From: Adiantum capillus-veneris
Taxonomy: Eukaryota > Streptophyta > Polypodiopsida > Polypodiales > Pteridaceae
DNA: 64,000 nt
NCBI GenBank assembly: GCA_014529385.2
Contig: CM043958.1
Location: 150,978,793 to 151,042,792 of the forward strand
Reading direction: 5' to 3'
Part shown: positions 55,163 to 64,000 of the stretch, one piece after another
Position numbering within the stretch: the first letter of the stretch is position 1
Layout: each line of letters starts with the position of its first letter
Translations under genes and position numbers: made by a program
Notes under the pieces: model-generated
The model's database searches: none
What the model was told of the DNA's origin: nothing
What the model saw: only the letters and a program-made list of their open reading frames with translations

Positions 55163-56085
55163 TCAAAATGGGTCTTCCCAAACGCTGCCTTCGTCTTCGT
55201 CCTTTTTGTCTTCTACTATGTGAGCCGATCCTCTATCAGGTCTTTTGCCTTCGTTGCTTCTGTTGTTGCTTCTATTGTTGCTACTTTCTCCACTGCTACT
55301 GCCTCCACTTGAGTAGCACCGAGAAGGAGGGTGTCCCTTCCTATCACATTTGTTGCAAGGTTTGTTTGTGTAGCAATCTTTCGCTACGTGTCCCATTCTC
55401 CCACATTCATAATACTTCCTTCCATTTGTTGATGTTGATGGTGAATATCTTCCCCTTGAAGATGTTGCGATGAAAACTCCTCCTGATGGGGTGAGTGAAC
55501 CTCTTTGCTTTCTTTCTTCTGCTTGGACTGAGTTGATCAGGGTGGTGCTGGTTCTTTTTCTTCAAGAATTGTGACTAAGTGGTCATAAGAAGGTGGAAGT
55601 GCACTTAAAAGTATAGCCACTTTGTCATCTTCTGGTACTTCAACTTGGATGTAAGTGAGCTGCATGACAATGCTCTTAAGCATGTTCACAAGGCTAGCAA
55701 TGTCCTCCCCTTGAAGCATAGTAACTTTGTAAAGCTGTCTTTTAAGACTAACTTTGCTTCTTTTGGCTCTAGCTCCAAAATTACTTTCTAGGACATGTCA
55801 AGCTTCATGTGCATGCTTACATTCATCTATGAAATGCACATAGTTATCATGCAAAGAAGTGATGATAATTCCCAATGCTTGTTCGTCTTTGGCCAAATTT
55901 TGTGCACTTGCTATGAGTGTAGATGCCCTAGTGTGCACTCCATTGGGTTCGGCTTGTTGCTCGAGGGTAGTGCTAATGACAAACCACAAACATTTTTTCA
56001 TAAGGTAGCCTCTTAACTTCGTTTGCCAAGTGTGAAATCCCTCCCCATTGAATTTCTCTATTCCCTTGTCCCCCATTTGTGCCAA
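55163..56085 (-). pseudogene. gag of the gag-only element
   Basis: ATG at 56085 (MAQMGDKGIEKFNGEG, then FHTWQTKLRGYLMKK, the usual copia gag opening). One TGA at 55798-55800 stands where related gags have Trp (HEA-stop-HVLESNFG); the frame is otherwise open through PPSYDHLVTILEEKEP to 55537. A one-base shift near 55545 leads to two zinc knuckles: the first (near 55410-55370) has Tyr for its first Cys, the second (CNKCDRKGH...C, about 55350-55310) is intact. A Ser/Asn-rich tail ends in EDEGSVWEDPF at 55163. Confidence 0.85.
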
Positions 56086-56209
56086 TAGAGGGGTCTTAGC
56101 TTAGGAGACTCTCCTAGCCAATGTCTGCCTCTTTACATGGTGCACAATTGATGATAGAAAAATTTAATTTGCAAAATTGTGCTTGGTTGCAATAATTTTA
56201 AGGGTTCAT

Positions 56210-56278
<69 letters not shown>

Positions 56279-57540
56279 TCCCCCCTTTTTGTGAAGCTCC
56301 TCTTCACCGTCGCGTCGGTGAAGCCCCTCTTCACAAAAGTCACCTTTGGTCGGGTTTCTTTGATGCCTTTGAGGCTTTGAAAGCTTTAGGGTTTATTTGC
56401 TTTGGAAAAGCTCTTGAAGATTGGCAAGGTCTTTGCGAAAACTTGTAGAGAGCAAGACCTTGATCTTGGAGGCTTTGGACTTCTTGGAGGTGCTCGGAGG
56501 CTTGAGGCTTTGGTGTGCTTGTGACTGGCCGCCAAGGTAATTTCTGGCTTGTGGGAATGCGCCCCTGTGAAGGGGGTAAGCTTAGAAGGCCTTTGAGGGA
56601 GGCTTATAAAGTTGAAGGGAGCAAGCTGGCGGGACCTGGTGCTTAGGACCAGTGAGCAAGCAAGCTTGAAGTTGTCAGTGCCGTGGGAAGGGGGGCCCCG
56701 TAGAGGCAGACCCGAAATCGCTTTGAAATTCAGCTGAGCGCTCGGGCTTGAGGTTCACGACCGGTCGGAGGCAGTAGGTCGGCGAGGTCGGCGGACGCAC
56801 GCAGCCGTCGCCAGTGAGAAGTGCCGCTGGACGAGCGCACGCAAAAAACAGTCGGCCGGGTTCATCCGTTCGCGGACCCGAAATTTCATAAAAAATAGTT
56901 GAGCGTGTTTTTTCAGTTCCGCCTTGGGCGCCTTAGTGTGTGTGGCCCCTTGTGGGTTTGACTTCACCAAAAGTAGGCTGTTCCCACCACGTGGGCTCAC
57001 AAGGAGGGTGATGGTGTGGGAAAAAGTTGATGAGCATTGAATGCTGTCTTAGGCACACACACACACACAGTGCCCCTGTGGCTTTGTTCTGCAGAAAATT
57101 TTAGAGATTGAGCAAAACTCAATTGGGACATTAATCGTTGAGTTTTAACTCAAATTTGGCATTCTTCGGCTCAATTGAAAGCTCTCGAGAAGGGCTTGTA
57201 GCACACACAAGTAAGGAAAGGGAATGGAAGCTAGAAAAGGATATTCTGCTTGGGAAAGAATCGCATTATTTGAGTGGAACACCGTGTAATAAATGGCCTA
57301 ATTAATGATGCAAGAAGCTCTAATCACATCCGTTCTTTCTTATTCCATCAATGGTGGTAGTGGCACTTCAATAGTACGTATCCATCACTAACGGAGCTCA
57401 AAAGAATAGAATGTAATTAGTGTTGAGCATGATAAGCAATAGAAGAGAAAACTTAATGGATCTAGCTAGTGATAATTAAGGAATTCTAATCGTACAAACA
57501 CGCAAATGCGTAATAGCAAACCTAGCTAGCATAACCTAAA
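56086..57540 (-). other. Long leader of the gag-only element
   Basis: About 1450 bases with no recognised coding. It holds a GA microsatellite and a markedly GC-rich block (about 56630-56990) with CpG-rich sequence unlike anything else in the window. An 81-codon minus frame (57000-56755) runs through that block, but I do not recognise it. Confidence 0.6.
56213..56275. repeat. Microsatellite (GA)n
   Basis: About 31 GA units. Confidence 0.95.
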
Positions 57541-57552
57541 GCTCTGATACGA
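57541..57552 (-). other. Primer-binding site of the gag-only element
   Basis: GCTCTGATACGA, the reverse of TGGTATCAGAGC with one change, two bases from the LTR. Confidence 0.8.
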
Positions 57553-57554
57553 AA

Positions 57555-57869
57555 TGTTAGGATTTGGATCGTGCTAGCTATGGTGGATGAAAGAGAAACA
57601 TAATGCAAGTGTGTGAGTGTGTGTAAGCAAGCTTATCACTCAAGTGAATTAGGTTCCAAGATAGGCTCAGCTTGGACTCATAAACACAATCTTGAGTATT
57701 GACTTAGCTTAGCACAAGCTCACCATAGACAAGCATGTAGTGCAAAATGAGTTTTTGTTGATTCAAGAAATGAGCTTTAAGTAGCTCTACAGCCTTGCTC
57801 CACAGTATGTGGGATAAATCCACTCTCCTCTCCTTGACTCACACCTTAGGACAAAGCTCACACTTTACA
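57555..57869 (-). repeat. 5' LTR of the gag-only element
   Basis: TGTTAGGATTTGGATC ... CACTTTACA, matching the other LTR. CTATA follows. Confidence 0.92.
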
Positions 57870-58454
57870 CTATAGAGGTAGCTTCATATGCTAGTGATGG
57901 TGATGTCACATTTACCTCTAGTGTTCCTCTCGCTTTTATGTTTGATCGAGATGACACTTGCTCGTGATGGCTACTAGATGAGTATGTAGTGTTCCAGGTC
58001 ACATCATGTCGTGAGTGGTTTAGTACTTTTGCTAGGGGAGCCTTGGTCGTGTGCATCTAGCTGATGGATCAGTATATGACATAGAGGGCACAAGAGATAT
58101 ATGTTTGTCATTACTCAATAGTGCATCTTATATGATACGACATGTGCGTTAGGTTCCTGAGAGTGCGCAAAGCTTGATCTCAATGAGATGCTTGAGAGAC
58201 AATGGTTGTTAGATACTACTTCAAGAGTAGTCTTTCCAAATGCAATTGGGTCGCCTAGTCATTATGCGAGAAGCTAGTCCTACATTATCTACCCACTATA
58301 GGTTTCTCAGGTGAGAAACGACATAGTCTCAGTGACGATACTGACATGTGAGGAGCGAGAGACGAGACGAGTCTCATTCATGGGTGAACTCATGCACTTG
58401 CGGTGAGGAAAAAACTGGCGAAAGATCTTCTGCAATAGTGATAGCGAGTTTCAT
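57870..58454 (+). pseudogene. Protease and pre-integrase region of copia-3 (middle piece)
   Basis: The plus strand reads DGDVTFTSSVPLAFMFDRDD, a TGA, then WLLD with a degraded active site (Asp-Glu-Tyr for Asp-Ser-Gly), VTSCREWFSTFARGAL, a shift near 58030, and VHLADGSVYDIEGTRDICL and SLISMRCLRDNGC. This is the usual copia protease-to-pre-integrase order. Ends at TTCAT, the target of gypsy-3. Confidence 0.75.
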
Positions 58455-59096
58455 TCTCAGGAGAAGAAGGGGAGACCGGTTGCTTAAAACAATTCAACCT
58501 TGCCCACAAACATCACCATCAACCTATCCACCTCTTTTTCCAATTTCCAAACACACACACACACAGAACATGGAATTCACATAGACAAGATTTGTAAGAG
58601 TGTGTAACAGAATTGTAAGAGATGGGTTCTTGATTAGAGAGTACACAACAAATTAAGCATAGCATAAGAGTGCAGAGAAGAGAATCTGCAAGAGAAAGGC
58701 CTAAATCTAGCCCCAAACTCCACGGCACCTATTCTTGTGGAGTTTGGTATTTAATATATTATTTGTGACTTTAAGGTGTCAAAATTTGAGGGCCCTCTTT
58801 TACAACCACTTCACTTTTGTAAATGGGTGAAGCTCATTAGTTCTTGCATGTCCCACTACAATTAGTCACAAAGCCATAGTGGCTTATTGAAATGAAAATC
58901 TAAAATATTGTGCAAATATAAAACGACTGAGAGTTATTGCCTGCGCCTCTTCATCAACTCCCAGCATTCCACTCTACAAAAGCATCATCATCAACTCAAT
59001 TAGAAAAATAAAATAGACAGCACATAATTAACCATTACACCAGCTATCCCAATTGCACCTAACCACTACAATAGGAGGGTGCCCAGTCTTGTAACA
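58455..59096 (-). repeat. 3' LTR of gypsy-3 (642 bp)
   Basis: Matches 61974-62684 with several indels and lacks its AC expansion. Ends GTAACA, followed by TCCCTCCCACCAAGG, a purine tract on the minus strand. Confidence 0.88.
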
Positions 59097-59541
59097 TCCC
59101 TCCCACCAAGGATAGCAATTGTCCTGAGTTGCTGAATAGAGAAATCAAATGGACCGTGAGTGATGGAAACTGTGGAGAAGGTGTGGGAAGTTGCAAAAAA
59201 AACTTTTCAGGCATCCATCTCTAGGGTGCCTCTTGAAAGTCAAAAGGTAACGGTTATAAACCATACCAGTGCATGTAGTGGTGGTCTCTTTCTCAGCTAT
59301 TTTGGCAGGATGAGTTGCTCTTCTTGGTCTACAGGTGAAGGTGCATCTTCATAAATGTGATGTGTAGGTAGGGGTCCTCTGAATGGTATTAAAAGACTAT
59401 TGTGAAATGCATTGTGAATGTGCAAATGTGCAGGTATGTCTAAACGGAAAGAAACATCATTAATGACACTGAAATTTTAAAAGATCCATAAAAACAAGAA
59501 GCAAGCTTAACAAAGACATTTGTATCAACACTTTTGATCCT
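59097..59541 (-). other. 3' region of gypsy-3
   Basis: Purine tract at 59097-59111, then non-coding sequence and decayed integrase tail. No clear frame. Confidence 0.55.
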
Positions 59542-60060
59542 TCATATTTCAATGTGAAGTAAAACATAATCACTTGCCTTAAACTGGTGTGCTTTGCGGT
59601 GCTTGTTAGAATGTTTAGTGTAAAGCTCTTGTGAGTGTTTAATTGCAGAATGCACACTTGCATAAACATCTTGAAAGTAAGCAGTGAAATCATCATCGGC
59701 AGGCACAACAGTAGAGAGATGTGAAGCGTGAGTAGGAAGAGAGTGACAATATACAACTTCAAATGGAGATTTACTCGTGGCATTGTGAGTGGTGTTATTA
59801 TATGCAAATTGTAGAATATGCAGGTAATCATCCCATTTATTAGGTTGAGAAGAAACATAAGCCTTTAACCAATCAATGATAGTGCGATTGGTGACTTCGG
59901 TTTGACCATTATATTCAAGATGAAATGCAGAAGTGAAGTCAAGTGTAGTGCCAAAATTTTCAAAAACAGTAGTCAGAGAGAGTTGTTGTGCCAAGCGTGT
60001 AGAAATGAAATCGTGGCTACTACCATCATCTAATAGAATTGTGACACTTTCACTCTAGTG
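59542..60060 (-). pseudogene. Protease start fused to integrase end, gypsy-3
   Basis: From about 60045 the minus strand reads ILLDDGSSHDFISTRLAQQL, a retropepsin active site with Asp-Asp-Gly. It runs without a break into VFENFGTTLDFTSAFH and NGQTEVTNRTI (integrase Glu region), WDDYLHILQFAYNNTTHNAT and SPFEVVYCHSLP. So 2 kb or more between protease and late integrase is deleted, in frame. Length about 150 codons. Confidence 0.85.
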
Positions 60061-61120
60061 CCTTGCACTTTAAACAATGTGTGAGGAGATATAGGAGTCC
60101 CTGGAGATGGATTGTCATTGTGATCATACTTAGGATCATATTCCTCATCGTAATTAGATTCCACTTCATTGTCGTCGAGATTAGCATCTTCGATGAGGTT
60201 AAGAGTAGCACCGTTGGGGCGGTTGTTGTTGAAGGGATTTTGGCTTGGATTTCGGTTGACTCCATTGAAGTGGCCATTGGATTGACCATTGCCCTTAGCG
60301 GGGACCATTTGGGCACTTATCTGCATAGTGACCATACTGAACGTATTTAAAACACTTCACCTTTTTGTTACCATTAGAGTTTGGATCGGGACGTTGGTTG
60401 AAAGAATTTTGGTTGCCTCGTTGCTGCGTATTGTTGTTGTTGTTGCTTTGAGGTTGAGCGTTGTAGGAGAATTGTCAAATATGCGTCTCTTGAAAAATGT
60501 ACGGCATTGATGTTTGTTTCTGTCCAAGTTAGTAGAGAAAAGAGGTCTCTTGTTACAATTAGTGTTAGCAATTTGATCAGTGTGAGAGGGTTGTCCACCT
60601 TTCTTCTTCTCTGCGTTGAGAGCCAAATTAATAGCTTTTGACAGAGAAGCTTGTTCGAACATATCTACCTCAACACCAATTTGTAGTGTCAAGCCTGATA
60701 TGTAGTTACGCTTCAATTTCTTGCGACTCACATGTTCAATAGCTTGAAATTGAATTAAACAGTTCCAAAAACGATCAGTGTAACCCTATACATCTTCATT
60801 TTGACCCTGCCAAATTAAATCCCATTGACGTCGTGCTTTAGCTTTGTACTGTGTGGGCAAAAATTGAGATATTGAGTTGGTAAAAACGGCGGTAATAACA
60901 ACCGGCGAAGCTTGAGCAAGCTTTGAGGTGGTATAGCGATCGGTGAAAATACTGTTGATGACGGCGCAGTAATCTTCAAGTAATGCTTTCCTTTTAAAGG
61001 GCGGTCGAATGATTGAGGCTAGACCGGCCAACCAAGGAGCATTTAAGGGATGAAGGGACAAATAATGGCTTAAATAAGAAGCTCAAGGTTCATTGAGCGG
61101 CTGATCACTTGAAGGCTTAA
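60061..61120 (-). pseudogene. gag of gypsy-3
   Basis: Frame 61061-60786 (LHPLNAPWLAGLASIIRPPF, RRQWDLIWQGQNEDV). Then 60731-60357 (SRKKLKRNYISGLTLQIGVE, FEQASLSKAINLALNAEKKK), a clear gag C-terminal core. The zinc knuckle near 60350-60310 keeps C, H and C but has Tyr for the second Cys. The acidic end (60335-60030) precedes protease. Several shifts. Confidence 0.8.
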
Positions 61121-61973
61121 GTTAAGCCGCATCTCTTCACATAGAAGGTATGGAATTGTCTTTGACCGTAGGCAGACAACAAAGTGTTGTGTGTGATTGC
61201 ACCCTTAATCAAAGGGTTAAAATAGCATGCAGTGGTCGGCCGATTGAATAGTAAAGTAAAGCCTTGCCTTTTTTTTTTAATATAGTGTGTGAACACCTTG
61301 GTTGTGCGGTCAACAGTATGCAGGTAGCCGACCGACATCGCGAGCAGGGAAGAAGATGATGGAGACGACGCTACAAGCAATATCGGGCCGCGAGCAAGGA
61401 GAACAAAAAGACTCAGGTTGCCAGGGCGCTCTGTCCCATGCTGACCTTGCAGAATTTGAGCAGGGTCGGTGGTGTAGTTCTCTTGCATGCAAGGGGTGTT
61501 TCCCGCGACCGTCATCGACAGCCCTCCAAGAGAAATAATTTCTTTTATCCCTCGGAACTCAAACTTCGGTTATAGAATCATGGTTGGTGGATTGCCGACG
61601 GCTTTGATTCCTCCTATCAACATCGAAGGATCTCGCAAGCCGTTTTTTTCTTCTTCTTTTAACCTCCTTCTTGATACTCTTTAGTCTATGCCATGTTTTA
61701 GCCATTCAAATTTCCTTTGGAGTTCGCCGATGTCGAATTCGACTCTTGTTTCAACTCTTGATCTCTTAGCTTCACCATCCGCAAGAGTTAATCCCTTAAT
61801 TAAAACTTAAAACTCGTCTTACCGACTCTTCATCTTTGTTGAGCACGATCAATGAACTGGTTATCCACCGATTTGCATCGTTTGGCAGATTCGACGTGGT
61901 CTGCTTTGAAAATTCCTCTTCGAACTTGAAAATTTGATTGTCGGTTTCCTCGAGCCAGAGGCTATGATACCAC
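61121..61973 (-). other. 5' region of gypsy-3 with primer-binding site
   Basis: The primer site at 61961-61972 is the reverse of TGGTATCATAGC. The rest may include gag N-terminus in broken frames (VETRVEFDIGELQRKFEWL near 61760-61700), unproven. Confidence 0.6.
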
Positions 61974-62103
61974 AGTTGGGAGAAGAAGGGGAGGCCGGTT
62001 GCTTAAAACAATTCAATCTTGCACACAAACTTCAGCATCAACCTGTCCACCTCTTTTTCCAATATCCAAGCACAAACACACATACACTTAGACTATGAGA
62101 CAG

Positions 62104-62135
<32 letters not shown>

Positions 62136-62684
62136 AACATGGAATTGACGTAGAAAAGATTGTAAGAGTGTGTAAGAGAATTGCAAGAGATGGAGATTTG
62201 ATTAGAGAGTACACAACAAGTTAAGCATAGCATAAGAGCGTAGAGTTTTGAATATGGAAGAGAAAGGCCTAAATCTAACCCCAAACTCCATCGTGGTCCG
62301 CACCTATTCTTGTGGAGTTTGGTATTTAATATATTATTTGTAGTTTAAGGTGCCAAAATTTGAGGCCCCTCTTTTACATCCACTTCACTTTTGTAAATGG
62401 ATGAAGCTCATTAGTTCTTGCATGTCCCATAAGAGAAGTTCCCACTACATTATTTACAGAGCCATAGTGGCTTATTGATATGAAAATCTAAAATACTTTG
62501 TGAATATAAAACGGCCTAGAGTTATTGCGTGCGCCTCTTCGTCAACTCCCAGCATTCCCCTCTACAAAATCATCATCATCAACTCAATTAGAAAAATAAA
62601 ATAGACAACACATAATTAACCATTACGCCAGCTATCCCAATTGCAGCTAACCACTACAACAGGAGGGTGCCTAGTCTCGTAACA
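61974..62684 (-). repeat. 5' LTR of gypsy-3 (711 bp)
   Basis: Matches the left LTR. Ends CGTAACA before TTCAT. Contains (AC)n at 62104-62132. Confidence 0.88.
62104..62132. repeat. Microsatellite (AC)n in the gypsy-3 5' LTR
   Basis: Longer than the AC run at the same site in the 3' LTR (58551-58564). Confidence 0.95.
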
Positions 62685-62689
62685 TTCAT

Positions 62690-63833
62690 GGCACGGATGG
62701 AAAGCCTGAGATGGCGTAGATAATGCAGGACGAGGTTGCACTTGGCGGCAAGTGCATGCCTACTGTTATTTGCAGGTGAACCCAAGGGGTCTACTGGCTA
62801 CACGAGTGAAGTCCATGAGATCTTTGCTTAACCCCTTAATTTTCAAGATGTTGTAGTGGGAATACTAAGGCATCGTTCACGGTGCGCATGCTTGTCATGG
62901 ATTCATGTATTTGGACCAATGAAAAGGATCGCCATGGTTGCATCATTCACACTACACAATTTCCACTCACCAAACAGCTGAGCTAGCGTCCTGACTTAGG
63001 CCCTACAATGCACTCTATATTCCGGGCTATCCGTCCTGCCCATGGGTGGAATACCAAAGGTGTAGCCAATCAATGTGAGGGAGCACCTGAGCGCTCCATG
63101 AAAAAGTGCACTCTGTCCATAGAAAGTGTGAACCGCAGCATGCAACACTCTCTCGCCTGTGTGAAGTCTGAACCGAAAAGGGAGGTGGAAGGTAGTTTCA
63201 TGGCGTGCGCAATCTAAACGAGACGAGGTCTAAAATAACTTTGGCGCTAGAGTGCAACCAAGTATTAGCAGCAATATCTAGGCACGACTCGGCTCTAATA
63301 GGATATCATGTGAGTGGAGGATAACTTTTACCCTCGTCTATCAGTGACACGGGGACGGGGATACAATCTGCAAGACGGGAGAAATCCGGAAAGTCGGATC
63401 GACGTATTGGGGGGGGGGGGGGGGGGTGGGGTTACACATAGCATCACAACCTTTTCAGTGACGCACGCTAGTTGGGATGGATAGAATGTTGCACCTTGGA
63501 AGAGAAGGCTGGGGGTTTGACGTGCATTCGCGACGTGATGGAACCCTTAATTTTTTTCTCAATAAAATTTGGTCAATGGAGGATTAAACCTCCGTCATTG
63601 ATCCTTCCACTTTTCGCCGTGTCATACCTAGGCTATATGGTCGAGCCACTTTTACCTCGAAACACGATTCGTCTCTTCAACGCGTGCTTTTGACCAGCGC
63701 CGTGTGAACCATAGAATAGAAGTACCGTCTCTCATGGCACTCGGTCTCCCTTCCTTTTCCTCGTCATCTTCATGACACTTTGCAGCACATCGCAGGCTCA
63801 GCATGTTCAATAAGCTCACCAAGCTTCGTCACA
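62690..63833. other. Unassigned stretch right of gypsy-3
   Basis: Should begin with the rest of copia-3, but no integrase motif is readable. Short frames at 63008-63217 and 63472-63693 lack family resemblance. GC content is higher than in most of the window. Confidence 0.35.
63409..63426. repeat. Run of 18 G
   Basis: Uninterrupted G run followed by TGGGGTT. It could fold as a G-quadruplex; it is also error-prone in sequencing. Confidence 0.85.
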
Positions 63834-63872
63834 AACACGGGGGCTCACAGGTGATCTTCTGCGGCTTTGCCA

Positions 63873-63917
<45 letters not shown>

Positions 63918-63955
63918 ACACGGGGGCTCACAGGTGATCTTCTGCGGCTTTGCCA

Positions 63956-64000
<45 letters not shown>
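63834..64000. repeat. 83-bp tandem duplication with (TC)n
   Basis: Two copies start AACACGGGGGCTCACAGG at 63834 and 63917, each ending in a TC run (63876-63916 and 63959-63999). The second is cut by the window end, so more copies may follow. Confidence 0.92.

Larger units (their letters stand above)
54623..57869 (-). mobile_element. Gag-only LTR retrotransposon (TR-GAG-like), copia type
   Basis: Two LTRs of 317 and 315 bp enclose a gag pseudogene and a long leader, and nothing else. Both ends are flanked by CTATA. A purine tract lies beside the left LTR and a Met-type primer site beside the right LTR, fixing minus orientation. No protease, integrase or RT sequence is present. Plant elements with LTRs and only gag (TR-GAG) are known and depend on a partner for enzymes. 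The LTRs differ at about seven positions by eye, making this one of the younger insertions here. Confidence 0.88.
58455..62684 (-). mobile_element. Ty3/gypsy element gypsy-3, internally deleted, nested in copia-3
   Basis: LTRs at 58455-59096 and 61974-62684; TTCAT on both outer sides (58450-58454 and 62685-62689). Minus orientation is set by a primer site at 61961-61972 and a purine-rich tract next to the left LTR. The interior has gag, the first residues of protease, and the integrase end. RT, RNase H and most of integrase are deleted. Confidence 0.88.

Noticed and set aside
58348-58584. 78-codon plus frame across the left edge of gypsy-3
   Set aside because: Spans the element boundary, so it cannot be a single old gene; no domain.

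Overview
The window looks like repeat-filled intergenic DNA of a land plant with a large genome. It is moderately AT-rich, has no convincing host gene, and most of what can be recognised is decayed LTR retrotransposon, several copies nested in one another. Initiator-Met-type primer-binding sites, a chromodomain gypsy lineage and several copia lineages fit a plant. The sequence alone does not give the species; a gymnosperm or other repeat-rich plant is plausible. No rRNA, tRNA, CRISPR or bacterial-type operon was seen.

Layout. 1-7285: chromovirus gypsy copy 1a (+), its 5' LTR cut by the window edge. 7286-10860: AT-rich array of degenerate tandem repeats with no genes. 10841-12850: an unrecognised decayed coding fragment (-) and a small possible LTR pair whose interior carries about eight copies of a 14-bp near-palindrome. 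12810-17025: decayed copia-1 (-). 17026-20222: 3'-truncated copia-2a (-). 21060-23108: fragment 1b of the chromovirus (+). 23109-26130: gypsy-2b (+). About 26600-27560: LINE reverse-transcriptase remnant (+).

27560-39690: copia-2b (-), split by gypsy-2a (27690-38129, +, 5-bp target duplication AGAAG). Gypsy-2a has a tRNA-Asp-type primer site, a long leader with regularly placed 22-bp palindromes, and gag, protease, RT, RNase H and part of integrase. 39691-51936: chromovirus 1c (-), split by a structurally complete copia-2c (41162-46067, -, target duplication GTATT). 51937-63833: unclassified sequence containing an old + strand copia-3. Copia-3 is interrupted by a gag-only LTR element (54623-57869, -, target duplication CTATA) and by internally deleted gypsy-3 (58455-62684, -, target duplication TTCAT). 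The window ends in an 83-bp tandem duplication rich in TC.

No element has an intact full-length gag-pol. Losses include stop codons (several TGA or TAA in place of sense codons), frameshifts, short tandem duplications, and deletions that remove catalytic residues. Nesting gives relative ages: copia-2b before gypsy-2a, chromovirus 1c before copia-2c, copia-3 before both of its insertions. Coordinates of coding remnants are approximate where frames are broken.
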